A stretch of 64,000 bases of DNA from CAVSUZ01 sp963791885 (GTDB taxonomy: Bacteria > Pseudomonadota > Alphaproteobacteria > Acetobacterales > Acetobacteraceae): NCBI GenBank assembly GCA_963791885.1, contig CAWBUL010000006.1, forward strand, positions 744,001-808,000, given 5' to 3'. Shown piece by piece: positions 45,092-52,687 of the stretch. The number at the start of each line of letters is the position of its first letter. Positions within the stretch are counted from its first letter, which is position 1. The notes beneath the pieces are model-generated. The model did not search any database, was not told the DNA's origin, and was given only the letters and a program-made list of their open reading frames with translations. Both the position numbers and the translations under genes were made by a program.

Positions 45092-45949
45092 ATGAGCGGC
45101 GATCGATCCCACCTCGACCGACCCCGGGTCTCAGGGGCCGTCGCAACCCGGGCGCCAAATACGGAACAGGTTTCGGCGGCGCTCGAGTGTTGGGTGGCTG
45201 TCGCGCGCAGGATTGCGATCACAGGCGGCATCCTTCAAGCCATCCTCCTGCTGATGGCGCGGATCTGGCTCAGCCAGGCGATATTCGTCCACCAGATCAT
45301 GATGATGATGCGCGCCCACGGGTTCGCGGTGGCACCTTCGGCAGGAGCCACGCTGATACGCGGCGTGGCGCCGCTGCTGCTTGCGGCGGGTCTGGCGACC
45401 CGCCCGGTGGCGTTGCTTCTGGTCCTTGGCGTCGGCCAGGACCTCGCCGGGGCACACCTGGCCGCCCCTCAAGCGATTCTCCTGCTCTGGTTGCTGATTG
45501 GTGGCGCGGGCCCGCTGTCTCTCGATTTCCCGTTGCGGGGCGGGCTCGCACGGGTGCCGGTTTGGGCATTGAGGGCGGCCAGCCGGCTTTATGCTTTGAG
45601 CGACGCTTTCGGCGATTTCGCACTCCCGCTTGGGACGCGCCTCTATCTCGCACTGGCGATCGCCGGCGGGACCGGCTTTGCCGCATGGTCTCTACCCCTC
45701 ACCAGCGAGTTGGTCACCGCCCCTTGGTGGCTGCTCCTGCTGTGCTGGGCGCTGCTGCTCGGCCTGGCGACCCGCCCGGTGGCAGTGCTCCTGTGCGTGT
45801 TGGCGCCGCCGATTCTCCTCCCCGGTGAGATGCCTGACCGGTTCGGAGTCACGCTGCTGCTGTTGCTGCTGGCAGCGAAGGGAGCGGGATGGCTGTCGCT
45901 CGACGGCCTGGCTGCCCAATGGGCTGCCATCCATGCGCGGATGCAGTGA
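45092..45949 (+). CDS. Second DoxX-like membrane protein (duplicated fold)
   Basis: 285 aa. Two DoxX-like halves: ARIWLSQAIFVHQIMMMMRA, GVAPLLLAAGLATRPVALLL, then YLALAIAGGTGFAAWSLPLT, ALLLGLATRPVAVLLCVLAP. The repeated GLATRPVA.LL motif in both halves shows an internal duplication. Start ATG immediately follows the upstream TAA. Inner membrane; probably partners the first protein and the following flavoprotein. Confidence 0.65.
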   Translation: MSGDRSHLDRPRVSGAVATRAPNTEQVSAALECWVAVARRIAITGGILQAILLLMARIWLSQAIFVHQIMMMMRAHGFAVAPSAGATLIRGVAPLLLAAGLATRPVALLLVLGVGQDLAGAHLAAPQAILLLWLLIGGAGPLSLDFPLRGGLARVPVWALRAASRLYALSDAFGDFALPLGTRLYLALAIAGGTGFAAWSLPLTSELVTAPWWLLLLCWALLLGLATRPVAVLLCVLAPPILLPGEMPDRFGVTLLLLLLAAKGAGWLSLDGLAAQWAAIHARMQ

Positions 45950-45965
45950 CCGGGAAGGTGAGCCC

Positions 45966-47214
45966 GTGCCGCATGTCCTCGTGGTGGGGGGCGGCTTCGG
46001 CGGGATCGCCGCCGTGCACGCGCTGCGATGGACTGCCTGCCGGATCACGCTCATCGACCGGCGCAACCACTACTTGTTCCAGCCGCTCCTATACCAGGTG
46101 GCGACCGCGGCCTTGTCGCCGGCCGATATCGCGCTGCCCATTCGAAGCGTCCTGCGGGACCAGCGCAATGTCGCCGTTCGTCTGGGTGAGGTGGTCGGCG
46201 TGGACCGGGCCGCGCGCGAGGTCATCCTGCCCGAGGAGCGCATTCCGTTCGACTACCTCGTCCTCGCAACGGGGGCTCAGCACAGCTATTTCGGGCGAGA
46301 CGAATGGGCGGCCCACGCGCCCGGACTTAAGAGCATCGAGGATGCGACAACGATGCGCAGCCGTATGCTGCTGGCGTTCGAGCAGGCCGAGAGCGAGGGA
46401 GACCCGGCGAAACGTGAGGCGTGGCTGACCTTCGTGGTCGTCGGAGGTGGACCGACTGGGGTCGAACTGGCCGGCGCGCTGGCGGAACTCGCGCGCACCG
46501 GCCTTGCGCAGGAGTATCGCGCGATCGACCCGGCCACGGCCCGGGTCATTCTGGTACAGTCTGCTCCACGGGTGTTGCCCGCCTTCTCTCCGTTTCTCTC
46601 GGCTCATGCCGAACAATCGCTGCGGGATCTCGGCGTGGATGTTCGAACGGACGCCAAGGTGACCCGTATCGACCACGAGGGGGTGGAGATCGATGGCGGG
46701 AGCATCGCTGCCCGGACCACGTTCTGGGCAGCGGGGGTGGCAGCGTCACCAGCCGCCAAGTGGCTCGGGCAGGCCGGTGATAAATCCGGCCGCGTCGTGG
46801 TCGATGACAACCTGTCGGTGCGCGGCTGCCCAGGGATTTTTGCGATCGGCGACACGTCCGCCTCGAACGGCTGGGCAGGTGCCGGGGTGCCGGGGCTGGC
46901 CCCTGCCGCTAAGCAGCAAGGGCGGCACGTCGCGAGAGTGATCGGGGCAGCAATCAAGGGGCGTCCGCCGCCAAGTGCCTTCCAGGTACCGGCATTACGG
47001 CAATCTTGCGACGATTGGACGCCTCGCCGCGGTTGTGGAGGTGCACCGGCTTCGGTTGTGGGGGGCGCCCGCGTGGTGGCTGTGGGGTCTTGCCCATGTG
47101 TCGTTACTCGGCGGCGGACGCAACCGCACAACCGTGGTGCTGAACTGGCTCTGGGCCTACCTGACCTACCGACGGGGCACCCGCCTTATCACCCGGAATA
47201 CGATGGACGCCTGA
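45966..47214 (+). pseudogene. Type-II NADH dehydrogenase-like flavoprotein, one frameshift
   Basis: GTG 45966 (AAGGTGAG upstream): PHVLVVGGGFGGIAAVHALR (FAD), LIDRRNHYLFQPLLYQVATA, FDYLVLATGAQHSYFG, TFVVVGGGPTGVELAGALAE (NADH) and IFAIGDTSASNGW. After PPSAF one extra C near 46983 breaks the frame; the next frame gives RYRHYGNLATIGRLAAVVEV and a C-terminal membrane-anchor region (WLWGLAHVSLLGGGRNR, VVLNWLWAYLTY), as in membrane NDH-2. Oxidises NADH and reduces quinone. Last gene of the operon. Confidence 0.85.
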
Positions 47215-47260
47215 GCCATTGACCCGAGACGGTTCCGGGTCGCCTCCAGGTGCAAGCCTG

Positions 47261-47290
47261 GCCATTTTAGTTCGTGTGTTCTAAAATGGC
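47261..47290. terminator. Perfect 10-bp hairpin, possible terminator
   Basis: GCCATTTTAG, loop TTCGTGTGTT, CTAAAATGGC. It lies 47 bases after the NADH dehydrogenase stop. There is no T-run after it, so simple intrinsic termination is unsure; it may stop read-through into the sigma gene or be a protein-binding palindrome. The remaining bases to 47527 hold no gene. Confidence 0.5.
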
Positions 47291-47527
47291 GCATGGCACG
47301 GTCTGCGGTCGATGGCTTGCATCCCCCTGAGCATCGGGCGGGGGATTGATCGGCATCGCCGTAGCACAGGGACCGAACGTGGGAATGTGCTGGAATACCC
47401 AAACGCTCGAACGGTCGCTTCTTGGCAGTCTGATGAACAGTGCCCCAGGATGACTTGCACCGCACGCTCCACCATGATCCGACAATTTCCCAGAGATCCG
47501 TCTTTCGGCGAGGTATGGTCCAAATCT

Positions 47528-47553
47528 GTAACCGGACTCAGGTCGGCGCCGAA
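47528..47553 (+). promoter_or_regulatory. ECF (SigF-type) autoregulatory promoter
   Basis: GTAACC (47528-47533), 16 bases, CGAA (47550-47553), 43 bases before the sigma factor ATG at 47596. Same extended box CTGTAACCGG as 44371. Indicates that the sigma factor drives its own operon. Confidence 0.78.
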
Positions 47554-47595
47554 CATGATGTTTGAAGCCAGCGGGACCAGCGTACGTCGAACAGA

Positions 47596-48189
47596 ATGGC
47601 CGGTTCCGAACCGGGTTCATCCGATATGGCCCCGATCCTGAGCGCCAAGACCGGCGATGCATCCGGTCAGAACTGGGACCGGATGATGGCGGCCGCGCAG
47701 ATGGGAGATGCCAACGCGTATAGAACGCTGGTTGCCGAGCTGGCTTCGTGGCTGCGCCGGTACTATGCAAGGCGTCTGCCGCCTGCCGTGATTGAGGATA
47801 CGGTTCAGGACGTTCTGTTGGCGATCCACGAAAAGCGTCACACCTACGACCCCGCGCGTCCCTTCGGACCGTGGCTCGCCGCGATCGCCCGGTACAAGTG
47901 GATCGACCGGCTACGCTCACTCAAGGCAGAAGCGGCCGAACCCCTGGATGAGAACATGGGTGTGCCGGATCATGAAGATCGCGTCGTCGCTGGATCGACG
48001 TTCCAACAACTGCTGGCCGAACTGAAACCCCCGCAGGCTGAAGCGATCCGGCTGGTGAAGCTGGAGGGCTACAGCGTCGAAGAGGCTTCACGCGCGACGG
48101 GTCAGTCGGTCTCACTTATCAAGGTGAACATCCACCGCGGCATCAAACGTCTCGCCACCATTATCAAGGCCGCTGGCGATGCGGACTGA
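47596..48189 (+). CDS. ECF RNA polymerase sigma factor (SigF/ECF16-like)
   Basis: 197 aa; ATG 47596, with an internal ATG at 47626 possible. Region 2: AAQMGDANAYRTLVAELASW, VIEDTVQDVLLAIHEKRHTY, GPWLAAIARYKWIDRLRS. Region 4: LKPPQAEAIRLVKLEGYSVE, EASRATGQSVSLIKVNIHRG. It directs polymerase to GTAACC-N16-CGAA promoters (inference from the three sites here). Its end overlaps the DUF1109 anti-sigma gene by 11 bp, as in the SigF-NrsF pair of Caulobacter. Confidence 0.9.
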   Translation: MAGSEPGSSDMAPILSAKTGDASGQNWDRMMAAAQMGDANAYRTLVAELASWLRRYYARRLPPAVIEDTVQDVLLAIHEKRHTYDPARPFGPWLAAIARYKWIDRLRSLKAEAAEPLDENMGVPDHEDRVVAGSTFQQLLAELKPPQAEAIRLVKLEGYSVEEASRATGQSVSLIKVNIHRGIKRLATIIKAAGDAD

Positions 48190-48820
48190 GTCGCTGGTTG
48201 ACCGCCTCAGCAAGGATCTTCGCCCTGTGCGGCGACGGAACATGGCGCGGGAGGCACTCTTGCTATTGCTCCTTGCTGCCGTTGAGGTCGCAGCCTTCCT
48301 GGGCATGGGTTTCATGCGTCCCGACATGCCGGTGGCGATGGAAGCCCCTTCCTTCTGGTGGAAACTCACGAGTATGGGGCTCATTGCTGTCCTCGGTGCG
48401 GGCGTCGCGATCCTATCGGGCGATCCCGTTCGATCGCCCCGTCGTGGTTTGTGTTGGATCCTCCTGTGCATCGTCGCGATATTCGCCAGCGGCTGGCTGA
48501 TTGATGCGGCCGGCAACGGGTGGGCAGATCTGCTTCGCCGTCTCGATTGGACGCAAGGCGTGCAATGCGTGTGGAAAATGGTGGTATTGTCAATTCCACC
48601 AGCTGTCGCACTTGGCATACTGATACGACGTGCTGCGCCCACCGACCGCGCTGGCACGGCGCTTGCCGCGGCGCTTTCGTCCGCAGCCTGGGGAGCATTC
48701 GTCTTCGTCTTCGCCTGTCCCTCGGATGATCCGCTCTACATTGCTGTCTGGTACACGGTGGGATGCTCCATCGTGACGATACTCGGACGGGCCATTCTGA
48801 TTCGGGTGTCGCGATGGTGA
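48179..48820 (+). CDS. nrsF: NrsF/DUF1109-type membrane anti-sigma factor
   Basis: 213 aa with six helices (LLLLLLAAVEVAAFLGMGFM, MGLIAVLGAGVAILSGDPVR, GLCWILLCIVAIFASGWLID, VVLSIPPAVALGILIRRAAP, ALSSAAWGAFVFVFACPSDD, VWYTVGCSIVTILGRAILIR). The ACPSDDPLY loop and the cysteine of QGVQCVWKM correspond to conserved NrsF cysteines which, from memory, sense metals or oxidants and release SigF. Overlaps the sigma gene by 11 bp. Confidence 0.88.
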   Translation: MRTESLVDRLSKDLRPVRRRNMAREALLLLLLAAVEVAAFLGMGFMRPDMPVAMEAPSFWWKLTSMGLIAVLGAGVAILSGDPVRSPRRGLCWILLCIVAIFASGWLIDAAGNGWADLLRRLDWTQGVQCVWKMVVLSIPPAVALGILIRRAAPTDRAGTALAAALSSAAWGAFVFVFACPSDDPLYIAVWYTVGCSIVTILGRAILIRVSRW

Positions 48821-49050
48821 CGGTAGATCCCTTACGCCGAAGCAGTTATGGGGATTTCCGATTTTCTCCCCCGTAAGCACCCCCGACGATACGATCACCA
48901 GGACCGGCCTCGCCGAACCCTCGCACTGACATTCTGCTCCTCCCCGCCTGTAACTTTATTGATCGCCGGAAGAAAGAAGAATTCGCGACTTGGCTTCACG
49001 ATTCCGCGCTGGCTGATGTCGAGCCAAGGTTGCACGCGTTTGATTGGTGA

Positions 49051-49893
49051 ATGGAAGGATGCGTCGTGAGATCTTCGACGAACGGCCGAGCGCGCAGGCC
49101 TGAACGCAAGGCACCACGCTCGACAGCAAGTTGCGCGATCGGCGTCATGGCGAAATCCCCCCGCCCTGGGCAATCCAAAACGCGTCTTTGCCCGCCTCTC
49201 CGCCCGGAGCAGGCTGCCCGCCTGAGCGCTGCATTCCTCCGGGATACAACCGAGAATATTGCCGCGGCAGCGCTGTCCGCCCGAATTGCCGGCTATGCCG
49301 CCTATGCGCCGTCCGGCACCGAGGAATCCCTGGTCCCACATCTGGCGTTGGGAACCTCCTGCGTTCTGGCGGACGGCTCCACGGCAGCCCCTTCGGGCGT
49401 CGAAGGGTTTGGTCGCTGTCTTCTTCATGCAATCCAGCAGTTGTTTGCGGCAGGCCACACCGCCGCCTGCGTGTTGAGTTCCGATACCCCGACACTCCCA
49501 ACTGAGATCCTCGCTACTGCGGCCACGGTTCTTCTAACCGCCGACGAGCGACGCGTGGTGCTAGGAGCGTGCGACGACGGAGGTTACTACCTCCTGGGGA
49601 TGAGGCTCCCCTATGCAGGCCTGTTCGCCAACATTGAATGGAGCAGTAGCTCCGTCGCGGAGACCACACGCACCCGAGCGAGAGCACTTGGCCTCGATCT
49701 CGTTGAATTGCCGCTTTGGTACGATATCGACGATGCGCAAGCGCTGGGGCGACTGGTGCGAGAAAGCGGCGGCTATGCCGCGCCGTGGACGCGGCGTACC
49801 ATCATGGCTCTCGAGCTGGATACGCTTACAAATTCGCCTGCGTGGCATGCGAGGCGCTGTGTCGACCGCCGCGACGCCGTGGCAACCTGCTGA
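49051..49893 (+). CDS. TIGR04282-type (rSAM-associated) nucleotidyl/glycosyl-transferase, DUF2064
   Basis: 280 aa; GTG 49066 is an alternative start. GVMAKSPRPGQSKTRLCPPL, RLSAAFLRDTTENIAAA, AACVLSSDTPTLPTEIL, VVLGACDDGGYYLLGMRLPY and ELPLWYDIDDAQALGRLV are the signature blocks of this GT-A-like family (Asp-x-Pro, GGYYLLG). Known members accompany radical SAM proteins in clusters of unknown product. The tail after 49790 (RRTIMALELDTLTNSPAWH) overlaps nothing. The radical SAM gene follows 17 bp later. Confidence 0.85.
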   Translation: MEGCVVRSSTNGRARRPERKAPRSTASCAIGVMAKSPRPGQSKTRLCPPLRPEQAARLSAAFLRDTTENIAAAALSARIAGYAAYAPSGTEESLVPHLALGTSCVLADGSTAAPSGVEGFGRCLLHAIQQLFAAGHTAACVLSSDTPTLPTEILATAATVLLTADERRVVLGACDDGGYYLLGMRLPYAGLFANIEWSSSSVAETTRTRARALGLDLVELPLWYDIDDAQALGRLVRESGGYAAPWTRRTIMALELDTLTNSPAWHARRCVDRRDAVATC

Positions 49894-49910
49894 GCAATGG
49901 AAACCACCAC

Positions 49911-50963
49911 ATGCTTGCAGCAACTGCTCTAAAGAATCCGCGCCGATACTTCGAAGAGATCGGCGCCGACCGCTCTGAGGTTGCCGCGCAGCCACCGGTC
50001 TGCCTCTATCTCGAGGTTACGAACCGCTGCAACCTGCTCTGCGAGACCTGTCCGCGCACGTTCGAGGAACTCGAGCCGCCGGCGGATATGAGCTGGGAGC
50101 TGTTCACGAAGATTGTCGACCAGGTGCCAAATATCGCGCGCGTGGTGATGCACGGCGTAGGCGAGCCCATGCTGGTGAAGAACCTCCCGGACATGATCCG
50201 CTACCTCAAGGCGCGCGGCACCTACGTTCTGTTCAACACCAACGGCACGCTGATGCAGCCGAAGCGGTTCCAGGAGCTGATCGACACCGGGCTCGACGAA
50301 CTCCGTGTCTCGCTCGATGCGGCGAACCGTGAATCCTACGCGAAGATCCGCGGCAAGGATTTTTTCAACCGCATCGTGCGCGATGTCGGCAAGTTCATCG
50401 CCTATCAGAAGCAGGTCGGTGCAACCACACCGCGCGTCTCGCTCTGGCTCACTGGCCTCAAGGAGACTGTCGACCAACTGCCCGAATTCGTGCGGCTTGC
50501 GGCACAGATGGGCGTCACCGAAGTTCATCTGCAGCGTCTCGTGTTCGACGAAATGGGCTACGGCAGAGCCATGGCGGGCAACTCGCTCTTCGAAGGCACG
50601 CAGGAGACGGAGCGGCGAGCGATCGAGGCGGCGCAGGAAATCGCCCACCCGCTCGGGGTGACGCTCGACGCCTCGGGCGCCACCGAGCCTGGGCTCAGCC
50701 TCAAGCGGCAAGACGACCGTGCCTGGGCCGCCTGTCGGCGCCCGTGGTCGCTGATGTATTTCACTGCGCACGGGGGCGCCCTGCCGTGCTGCATCGCGCC
50801 GTTTTCTCAGCGCGGCTACGACAACTACACGCTCGGCGATGCCACCCAGCAGGAGCTCAGGGAGATCTGGAACAGTCCGGCCTATCGGGAGTTCCGTGCC
50901 GCCCTTCTGTCCGATGCGCCGCCGGCGCCCTGCCAGAATTGCGGGATGCGATGGAGCCTATGA
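49911..50963 (+). CDS. Radical SAM protein with SPASM-like C-terminus
   Basis: 350 aa from ATG 49911. CLYLEVTNRCNLLCETCPRT carries the CxxxCxxC 4Fe-4S site; VVMHGVGEPMLVKNLPDMIR and VLFNTNGTLM, GLDELRVSLDAANRESYAKI complete the SAM barrel. The C-terminal CRRPWSLMYFTAHGGALPCC and PCQNCGMRWSL supply cysteines for an auxiliary cluster. Substrate unknown. Lies between the TIGR04282 transferase and a truncated glycosyltransferase, a recurring cassette. Confidence 0.9.
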   Translation: MLAATALKNPRRYFEEIGADRSEVAAQPPVCLYLEVTNRCNLLCETCPRTFEELEPPADMSWELFTKIVDQVPNIARVVMHGVGEPMLVKNLPDMIRYLKARGTYVLFNTNGTLMQPKRFQELIDTGLDELRVSLDAANRESYAKIRGKDFFNRIVRDVGKFIAYQKQVGATTPRVSLWLTGLKETVDQLPEFVRLAAQMGVTEVHLQRLVFDEMGYGRAMAGNSLFEGTQETERRAIEAAQEIAHPLGVTLDASGATEPGLSLKRQDDRAWAACRRPWSLMYFTAHGGALPCCIAPFSQRGYDNYTLGDATQQELREIWNSPAYREFRAALLSDAPPAPCQNCGMRWSL

Positions 50964-51046
50964 GCCTCGTGATCCCGACCTTCCACAAGGCGGAGACCAT
51001 CGCTCTCGTGGTCGGCGAAATTCCCGGACCGGCATTGCCAAGTTAA
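50951..51046 (+). pseudogene. Family-2 glycosyltransferase, N-terminal stub
   Basis: ATG 50951, inside the radical SAM end. MEPMSLVIPTFHKAETIALV VGEIP is the start of a GT2 enzyme (VIPTxNEAxTI), then GPALPS and TAA come from an IS6 end (GGCATTGCCAAGTTAAC, from 51031). The gene is truncated after 25 residues. Its position matches the second transferase of rSAM-associated clusters. Confidence 0.65.
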
Positions 51047-51052
51047 CTGAGG
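51031..51052 (+). mobile_element. IS6-family terminal repeat remnant
   Basis: GGCATTGCCAAGTTAACTGA matches the end of the IS6 element at 62833 (GGAATTGCCAAGTTAACCGA) at 18 of 20 positions. No transposase follows, so only the end remains where it truncated the glycosyltransferase gene. Confidence 0.6.
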
Positions 51053-51390
51053 CGGAGACGGGTGAGGGGAGTCCGAATTGAGGGCGACCGACCTGAGCAG
51101 CGGAATGGTTGCGATTATCGACGCCGACGCGGCCCCGCTGACATGAGTCGCGAAGTACCCTCTCGTGAAACCGAGCATTATACATCGTTCGCCAAGCCAC
51201 CCATGGGGCGGCAGCCTTGCCGATGTTGTCTGCCGTCGCGTTGGCGTGGGTGTTCAGACGTCCCCGAGTGACAACCCACTGGCACCGGCTGCGGTCAGCA
51301 CGCCCATGATGGAGCGCGACGCGTGTTCGCGCGTCATGGCGGTATCTGACGTCGTGATCGCAGCGTAGAAATTAACGAAGGCTGCCGTTG
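51053..51390. other. No recognisable gene
   Basis: About 340 bases after the IS6 end. Short open frames occur but none has a ribosome site or family resemblance. Probably residue of lost insertion and target DNA. Confidence 0.4.
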
Positions 51391-52020
51391 ATGTCGCCGA
51401 ACCAAGCTTTCCTCGTCACCGACTGCCCGAGATGCGGCTCCCACTCGGTGGCATTCGATGCGCTGGTCTACCAGTTCAGCGGTGTGACCAAAAAAGCGCC
51501 GAACCGCTTCGACACGCAAGAATACGCTCTCCGCAGCCTTGAGATTTGCTCCGTCTGCCGCCACTGCGAGCGTGGCGTGATATTTATCACCAGAGATAGA
51601 CAGTCCCAGTCTAATCCAAGCAACGTCTTCGTTCTCAATAACGCTTGCAATCTGCTGGAGAATCTGAGGTCCTTGGCTATGCTGGGATAAAGGACGTATC
51701 CACTCGCAAAGCTCCGGAACACGTGCCGAAGGCGATCGCCGACGCCTACAACGAAGCCGCCATTTGTGCTTCGGTCGAGCACCCAGCCGGGCTTCGGCCA
51801 ACACTAACGCGTTCTGGGGTCTGATGCATCGGAGGAGCGTTCCCGACGAGCAGGCGCTGGAGTTGATCGGATTCTCCGGAGAGATCGGCAAATCGGGCAA
51901 GCGTCCACGGTTCCGTCTGAGCACATCTCAGGTAACGACACTGAATGGCTGTTGGAGATCGATCGCGCGCTCGGGCCACTCACGGCAACGCCGCTGCCTG
52001 GCTGCGTCGCCGTGCACGAT
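51391..52020 (+). pseudogene. DUF4145-domain protein (frameshifted)
   Basis: Intact start MSPNQAFLVTDCPRCGSHSV (Cys pair), ALRSLEICSVCRHCERGVIF (second Cys pair) to LRSLAMLG and a stop near 51690. Further blocks in other frames are APEHVPKAIADAYNEAAICA and SANTNAFWGLMHRRSV..QALELIG. This order (zinc-ribbon, then VP..IA..Y.EA..., then A..L.RR.LE..L) is that of DUF4145 proteins, often found in restriction/defence islands. Two or more shifts disable it. Confidence 0.6.
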
Positions 52021-52687
52021 CGGCGCCGATGAACGGGCGCACGTCGATCGAGGCGATGATCGAGGACGATGAGGCGACCATCACGGCGGCCTTGCAGCAG
52101 CTGAATCGCGAGGTCATGCGCAAGGCGCTTAAACAGTTGTCCAATTCAGGAACGTAGCGAAGTTCGATTGTCCGATTTTGGCCGGGAGCGGTCGGTCCGC
52201 TTTAAACACCCGGAACCCCGAAGCGGACGCTACGGAATTCATGTGACCTCCACCATACCCATAATAATCCATGTGGCTTTGTATGAACGAGGGGCATCTG
52301 TGGATGCGCCCGAGAGGCCGCAGCGGTAGAATAGCACACGATAGACCTCCTCTTCGTGTCTGCTGGTCGAGATACATTTGGCAGGACGATTTATTCCGTG
52401 CGGCTGAGGTAGCGCTCCCTTTTACTCGCTGACATGAGCTTCCTGGCATGCGTATCGCGATCGACTGGTTGCTCTCCTGCGGCCATCATGTTTTCTACTG
52501 CAGATGGGCCGCGCTTCGGCCTGCTGTCGAGAACTGAGTCGTAATTACCGACTTAGCTTCGATCGCGGGAATGGACCAAGCATGCCCCTGCGTTCGACAA
52601 CACGGGTATAGCCGGACTCTACTTGCGGTCCGCGGCCCCGTGGCCCAGCCAGCTTGTCCCTCGCATTCGCGCCACACGCAGCGACCC
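52021..52687. other. Mostly non-coding; one short C-terminal scrap
   Basis: A short frame from 52028 (MNGRTSIEAMIEDDEATITA, ALQQLNREVMRKALKQLSNS, then a stop at 52157) is protein-like but unrecognised. The following 530 bases show no gene, hairpin or repeat on either strand. Confidence 0.35.

Noticed and set aside
49716..49910. Earlier start for the radical SAM protein
   Set aside because: The extra 65 codons overlap the TIGR04282 gene in another frame and are Arg/Cys-rich; ATG 49911 gives the expected N-terminus.
51165..51368. 67-codon plus frame after the IS6 end
   Set aside because: No ribosome site and unusual composition; not supported as a gene.
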